Assembly (NCBI GenBank): GCA_020631735.1
Contig: CM036160.1
Location: 1,596,407-1,660,406 of the forward strand
Length of the DNA stretch: 64,000 bases
Direction of reading: 5' to 3'
From: Saccharum officinarum
Taxonomy: Eukaryota > Streptophyta > Magnoliopsida > Poales > Poaceae
Shown one piece after another: positions 58,531 to 64,000 of this stretch. Numbering within the stretch: the stretch's first letter is position 1; each line of letters opens with the position of its first letter. Below the pieces are notes generated by a model. It ran no database searches, was not told where the DNA came from, and was given only the letters and a program-made list of their open reading frames with translations. Both the position numbers and the translations under genes were made by a program.

Positions 58531-61376
58531 GTAACACCCAAATTTTAGAGTTAATAAATTTTAAATAATTTAGATAACAATTAATGGGAAATTAAAAATT
58601 TAAAAATTATTTGGTGTTGCATTCATGCTGTTGCATTTATTTTATTTTGTGGTGTGGATATATTTGTTTTATTTGATTGGTTTAGGAAAATTTGATTTGA
58701 AAATGTGTTTGGAAAATTAGAAAAGAAAAAAAAACAAAAGAGAAGAACTTACCTGTGTAGCCAGCGGCATGGAAGCCCACCCGAGCCGGCCTGCTTTCGG
58801 TTTTCGCTGCTGGCCGACGGGGCCGAGCCTTTTCTCCCGCGCTCGCGTGGGCCGGCCCAGAACTGCGGCCGCGCTCTCTCTCTCTCTCTTCTGTGTCGCT
58901 GACGAACCGGGCCCCCTTGTCAGCGCCCTCTTCCACCTCCGGTTCGTGGCCGAGACGGACACTATCCCGGTGGATTCCGATTTCTTCATCTTCAATGACT
59001 TGGACCGCAAGCCGTGTATCCCTATAAGATCGTGATGACCCCCGCGTTCCGTTTTTCAACTAAAACGATAGGCTAGCCACGGGAAATTAAGCTCTAGGGT
59101 TAGGGCATAGCCGACTTTCTCGGTTGGGCGCGGGTGAGGCTTTCGGGTGATTTGGAGGTCAATTTCTTGGCTTGGGTAAGTTTGTTGTCTCCTTCTCTTC
59201 CTCCCAATGCTTTCTATTGGAGCTTTTGTGCGTTGTATCGGAGAATTGGAGCTCACCGGGGCCGGCCATGGCGCTACCGTTTCCTCCGAGCCGCGCTCTC
59301 TTCTCGGTTCAATTTAGAGCACCTAAACCGTCTAGGATAGATCGGGTTCATCTCCTCTTTCGATTTGAGTTGATGGCGGGTCAAGTGGTGGTCGGAAAAG
59401 GGGAAGACGGAGTTCTCCGGCGGGCTCATGGCGTCGGCCATGGCGGCCACCGGCCGGACATGAAGAAGGTAACCGGAGGGGCACTGTAGACTCGATGATG
59501 AACACGAACCGTTGGATTCGAGATGAAGGGCTGAGATTAGAAGATACCCCTTCGCGGGTAAAATTTATAAAGAGCCCCTAGACTTTTTCAGATTAGAACC
59601 CGCGGTCCTTAGCGTATTGTCTGAAATACGTTTTCGTGTTTTGAAAGCGTATTCTTTTCCGGTTTAGTCAAAAATACGTTTTCAGGTATTTACAGTTTTG
59701 CCACTAGAATTGTTTTGGTCATAAAATCTTCGTTTTAATTCCGATTTGATCCGTTCAAGTTGCGTTAGGTTCGTATTTGCGAGCTCTACATGTTAGTGTA
59801 GTTGTACAGTTAGTTTTGATAATTTATTTTTCGAGGTTATAATTAAGTATTTATTTATCTATAAGAAATCTTAGAAAATTCATAACTTTCACGTTTTAAC
59901 TCCAAATTTGGTGATCTTTGCGTCTGTGTGATCGTAGAAACGTGTAGAAGAGTTTTATAAGCTTTTATTATTGTTTTGTTACTGTTGGTGTACTGTTCTA
60001 ATTATATCTCTTTGTTTGCTTCGTGTATGTTTGATTGGATGCATGTATGTGTTGATTGATGATCGAATATAGAAGGTGAGCAGTATTTGGACGATTCGGA
60101 GTATTACTTTGAGCCAAGTCAGCAGTATCACTTGGAGAGCTTTGATCAAGGCAAGTATAACACAGGACTATCCTTGTTACCTATACATTGAATTGTCATA
60201 CATATGCATGTGCTTACCTTGACAACCTTAGAGATTATAACTTAGTGATTGTTATCTTGATTCCTTGTCAACCTTGGGAATGCATATGGGTAGCTACTGC
60301 TAGTGCTTAAACTAAGAACAATGATCTTGTAATTTGATTAATGGATTAAGCAATCAACTATTAAGATGATTTTATTATTGTTAAAAGGGGGCTAGAGCTT
60401 GTGTATTATTTTGATGCTCTGGTTTCTCTCCATAAGAACTTATCTGTAAGTGATAACCGGGATATACAGTACAGCTGTGAGGGCTATATGGCTCTGGCTT
60501 TAGTTGTTCAAGAGACCTTTTCTAGCTTGTTAGAGGTTACCTTAAATGGCGTAAGAATGGCTTGCCATGTTGGGTGTAGTCCGAGCCCCTGGCCTAGTGT
60601 GTATAGGCTGCGGTTGTTGTGCCACAGGGAAGGGGGGTTCTACATCTGCCTGCCGAGTGAAATCTAATGGCCCTAACTTGTTAGACGAACTTTTGAGTGG
60701 CTTTATATGGTTCTCGGGTGTTTGGGCTTGATCTCCCCACTCATTTGGAAATCATGACTTACAGTGAAAGTGTACACCTCTGCGCAGAGTTAAAAACTGG
60801 TATACTAGCCGTGCTCACGGATACGAGCGGCCTTGGGGATTCTTATGGAATAGTTGATCATAACTGTTATATCATGCTTAATTATTGTTGATTATTATTA
60901 TGCTCATGTTAATGCTATTCATTATCCTTATTACAATTGATCATTGGTTCTTTAATGGGAAGTGGTTTAACTTGATGCTACTCAATTGCTAATATATGAT
61001 TAAAAGCTAAACGCAGTTAAACAGTGTCTAGCCTTTTTGAGCCTCATGAACCCTGTGTTATATTTGTTGAGTTCGACATGGACTCACCCTTGCTATTTCC
61101 ACCATAACAGATGAAGATAATGAGGAAGATTATCGGAATGAGTACTAGTCTTGGTGTCAACCAGTCAACCGTGTCCCTGTGTGGAGTTTCCGCTGAAGAA
61201 TTACTATTAGTTATTATTACCTATCGTTCAAGACTATGTCTTAAATACTTATTCGTTATGTAATAAGCACTGTGATGATACTTTGTAATTTGTCAACTTA
61301 TGTGTGCGACTGTTTCCTGGGGCGCACATGAGTCTTTTATGCATCCTATTTTTGTCCTTAAAAATGGGTGTGACAG
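58531..61376 (+). repeat. 5' LTR of a Ty3/gypsy retrotransposon
   Basis: Begins tgtaacacccaaatttt and ends aatgggtgtgaca, so the ends are the usual short inverted TGT..ACA. About 2.85 kb. A GC-rich stretch with a (CT)n tract lies at 58760-59480 and 'gagcagtatttggacgattc'-type text near 60080. The primer-binding-site-like ttggtatcagagcc follows at once. The length suits Tekay/Del-type chromoviruses. Confidence 0.75.
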
Positions 61377-61860
61377 ATTGGTATCAGAGCCGACCTTCGC
61401 AGCCATGGGCGCGTGCGGGCCAGGGGCTGGACATGGGGTTCATTGCGCGTGTAGGCTCTGCGGAGTGCACGGCGTGGCACATGTGCCGGCACTGGGCGCA
61501 CGGTTGCGTGTGCTAAGAGGGAACGTTCCTGGTTATCGTTTGCCCGATTGTGGGTATGTTGGGCCCGACGAGGACGTCGGGTTCTTTGAGGGGGTGTATG
61601 TCACACCCGGCCCGATTTGGAATTTGGCCCATAGTGGCCCATGTGAATGTTATAAGATATTATGGAGAGTTTAGTCCCACCTTAGTTGTTTAGAGTGGGA
61701 TAGACCAACATATAAGGCTTCTAGAGTCTATCTCACCATCCCCGGGTTAATCCTTTTACGCGAAGCGAGGACGAAAGCGTAAGTGGGATGGTGGTAGGTG
61801 TGGTTCATTCAGCGTGTAGAGTGGATCTGAGCCGTTTGGACTCTGGGGCGTTATAAATGG
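61377..61860 (+). other. Insert between two primer-binding-site-like sequences
   Basis: tggtatcagagcc occurs at 61379 and again at 61858. Between them a GC-rich part is followed by tgtcacacccggcccgatttgg, which resembles the start of a short LTR, and ends tataaa. Gag should lie after the first site but is absent. Confidence 0.55.
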
Positions 61861-64000
61861 TATCAGAGCCAGAAGAGCAACCAGAAGCAATCTGGTACTG
61901 GAAGGGTGAATCACGTGTCTTCTGATACAGTTCATGATGCACCAGAAGTTATGATTGGTACGTTCAATGTACATTCTACTCCCGCAACTGTTCTTTTTGA
62001 CTCTAGAGCATCTCATACATTCATATCCAACATTTTTGTTAAAATGCATAGTATACCCATGCTAGCTATGAAAGAATCTCTCTTAGTAAATTCACCTGGA
62101 GGTACCATGCAAACCAGTAATCGTTGTCTTCCAATTAGTATGGTATTAAGGGGGGTAGAGTTTAAGATAACTCCTATAGTGTTGAGGACATCTGGTATTG
62201 ATGTGATATTGGGTATGGACTGGATGAAGCAAAATCAGGCAGAGATTCAGTGTCAGCAAAAAGTGGTAGTTGTGACTGCACCTAATGGAGATAAAATCAA
62301 TGTGGATGTAGCAGTGCAGAAGCAACCAACCGCTGTGGTGAATCAGCTTGAAAATACTATTAAGGAGAATTCAGTGATTGAGGAATTTCCGGATGTCTTC
62401 CCTGATGAATTGCCAGGTATGCCACCTGACCGAGACATTGAATTTCTTATTGAATTACTTCCTGGAACTGCACCTATAGCCAAACGACCATATAGGATGG
62501 GAGTAGATGAATTAGAAGAACTTAAGAAACAAATTAAAGAATTACAAGAAAAAGGTTTTATTAGACCTAGTTCATCACCTTGGGGAGCACCAGTTATTTT
62601 TGTTGATAAGAAAGATGGTGGTCAGAGGATGTGTGTTGATTACCGGTCACTAAATGAGGTAACTATCAAGAATAAGTATCCTTTGCCCAGGATTGATGAC
62701 TTGTTTGATCAGTTGAGAGGTGCATGTGTGTTCTCTAAGATTGATTTACGTTCTGGTTATCATCAGTTGAAGATTCGTGTTTCTGATATTCCAAAGACAG
62801 CTTTTACTACAAGGTATGGATTGTATGAGTATACTGTTATGTCATTTGGATTGACCAATGCACCTGCATACTTTATGTACATGATGAATAAGGTGTTCAT
62901 GGAATATTTGGATAAGTTTGTGGTAGTGTTTATTGATGATATACTAGTATTTTCCAAGACAGAGGTAGAGCATGCTGAACATTTGAGGTTGGTATTGCAG
63001 AAACTTAGAGAGCATAAACTGTATGCGAAGCGAAGTAAATGTGAGTTTTGGTTGAAGGAAGTTTCTTTCCTTGGTCATATTGTTTCTAATGGAGGGATAT
63101 CAGTGGATCCAGGTAAAGTAAAGGATGTATTAAATTGGAAACCACCTATTGATGTTAGCGAGATTCGTAGTTTCTTGGGATTAGCTGGATATTACAGACG
63201 GTTCATTGAAGGGTTTTCTAAACTTGCTAAACCTATGACATCTCTGTTAGAGAAGAATGCCAAGTTTGTGTGGTCAGATAAATGTCAAGCTAGTTTTGAG
63301 GAGTTGAAAAAGAGGTTGACTACAGCGCCTGTTTTGGTTTTGCCAGATTTGAGTAAGAAGTTTTCTATTTATTGTGATGCTTCTCGTCAAGGTTTGGGAT
63401 GTGTTCTTATGCAAGAAGGCAGAGTTGTGGCTTATGCATCTAGGCAGTTGAGAAAGCATGAGTTGAATTATCCTACACATGATTTGGAATTAGCAGCTGT
63501 AGTTCATGCTTTAAAGATTTGGAGACATTATTTGATTGGACATAAGAGTGATATATACACTGATCATAAGAGTTTGAAGTATATTTTCACTCAGACAGAT
63601 CTGAATTTGAGGCAACGCAGATGGTTGGAGTTGATTAAGGATTATGATATTGAGATACACTATCATCCTGGTAAGGCTAATGTAGTAGCTGATGCTCTTA
63701 GTAGGAAAAGTTATGCCAATGAGATACGGATGTTGTCTATGACTAGTGAGTTATGTGCTGAATTTGAATATTTGAATTTGGGAATTGTTACTAATACAAT
63801 GGAATTAGTGATAGAGCCTACCTTAGAGCAAGAAATTTACAAGGGGCAGTTGAAGGATGAGAAACTAAAGAAGATAGCGGAAGATATAGTGATTGGTAAG
63901 TCACCAGGCTTTCGAATGGATGATAATGGAATTTTGTGGTTTGGAAAGAGGCTGTGTGTACCTGAGGATCAAACTGTTAGACAGGCAATTCTTCGCGAAG
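61861..64000 (+). CDS. Ty3/gypsy protease-RT-RNase H polyprotein (runs off the window)
   Basis: One frame is open from the second primer-binding site to the last base, over 710 codons, with no stop and no obvious start. It opens with a gag C-terminal tail ([11 protein letters not shown]), then the aspartic protease with [10 protein letters not shown] (usually DSGAS; Gly changed to Arg) and [10 protein letters not shown] motifs are [45 protein letters not shown] and FIDDILVFS (catalytic Asp pair at 62935-62940). RNase H follows with [23 protein letters not shown] and [11 protein letters not shown]. The beginning of the integrase N-terminal region is at the window edge. Gag proper is missing. 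The reading frame is remarkably intact, so the element is young or recently deleted for gag. Chromovirus of the Tekay/Del type is my best guess. Confidence 0.88.

Overview
This is plant nuclear DNA, almost certainly from a panicoid grass. The reasons are introns with GT..AG borders, Stowaway MITEs with CTCCCTCC-type ends and TA target duplications, tRNA-derived SINEs, CACTA and Mutator elements, nested Ty1/copia and Ty3/gypsy retrotransposons, and grass-type resistance-like and receptor-kinase genes. Sorghum, sugarcane or Miscanthus are my guesses from repeat style. Two runs of exactly 100 N (16527-16626 and 43119-43218) are assembly gaps.

Layout. 1-4.3 kb: DNA-transposon ends, MITEs and a 22-base poly-G run. 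4.3-9.1 kb (minus): a complete ten-exon gene for a non-canonical poly(A)/terminal nucleotidyltransferase of about 545 aa, with a small MITE and a tiny SINE relic in its introns. This is the clearest intact gene. 9.5-17.5 kb: MITEs, a decayed Mutator-like transposase, a gap, a tRNA-type SINE and another MITE. 17.7-33.4 kb: a tandem family of Rx-N-like genes without NB-ARC or LRR. Copy A has one frameshift, copy B is only a start cut off by a LINE-like tail on a copia element, and copy C has one nonsense codon. CACTA and copia elements lie between them. 35-39 kb: a truncated copia element with very short LTRs. 39.4-40.9 kb (minus): an open single-exon NB-ARC-like gene without LRRs and with eroded nucleotide-binding motifs.

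46.2-54.8 kb: a receptor-like cytoplasmic kinase gene, already damaged, is split by a copia element (TSD TTATC), which is itself split by a 2.2 kb solo LTR (TSD GCATG). Right behind the kinase lies a broken GC-rich fragment of a D53/SMAX1-LIKE protein. 55.5-58.5 kb: a repeat-rich DNA transposon and CACTA ends. 58.5-64 kb: a gypsy element with a 2.85 kb LTR, no gag, and a long open protease-RT-RNase H frame that runs off the window.

The genes do not form one pathway. Three defence-type families (Rx-N-like, NB-ARC-like, receptor-like kinase) lie within 37 kb, suggesting a decaying resistance-gene neighbourhood under heavy transposon load. I found no CRISPR array, no rRNA or tRNA gene, and no convincing new multi-gene system. 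The best candidates for a second look are the Rx-N-like tandem family, the LRR-less NB-ARC gene and the kinase/D53 junction.
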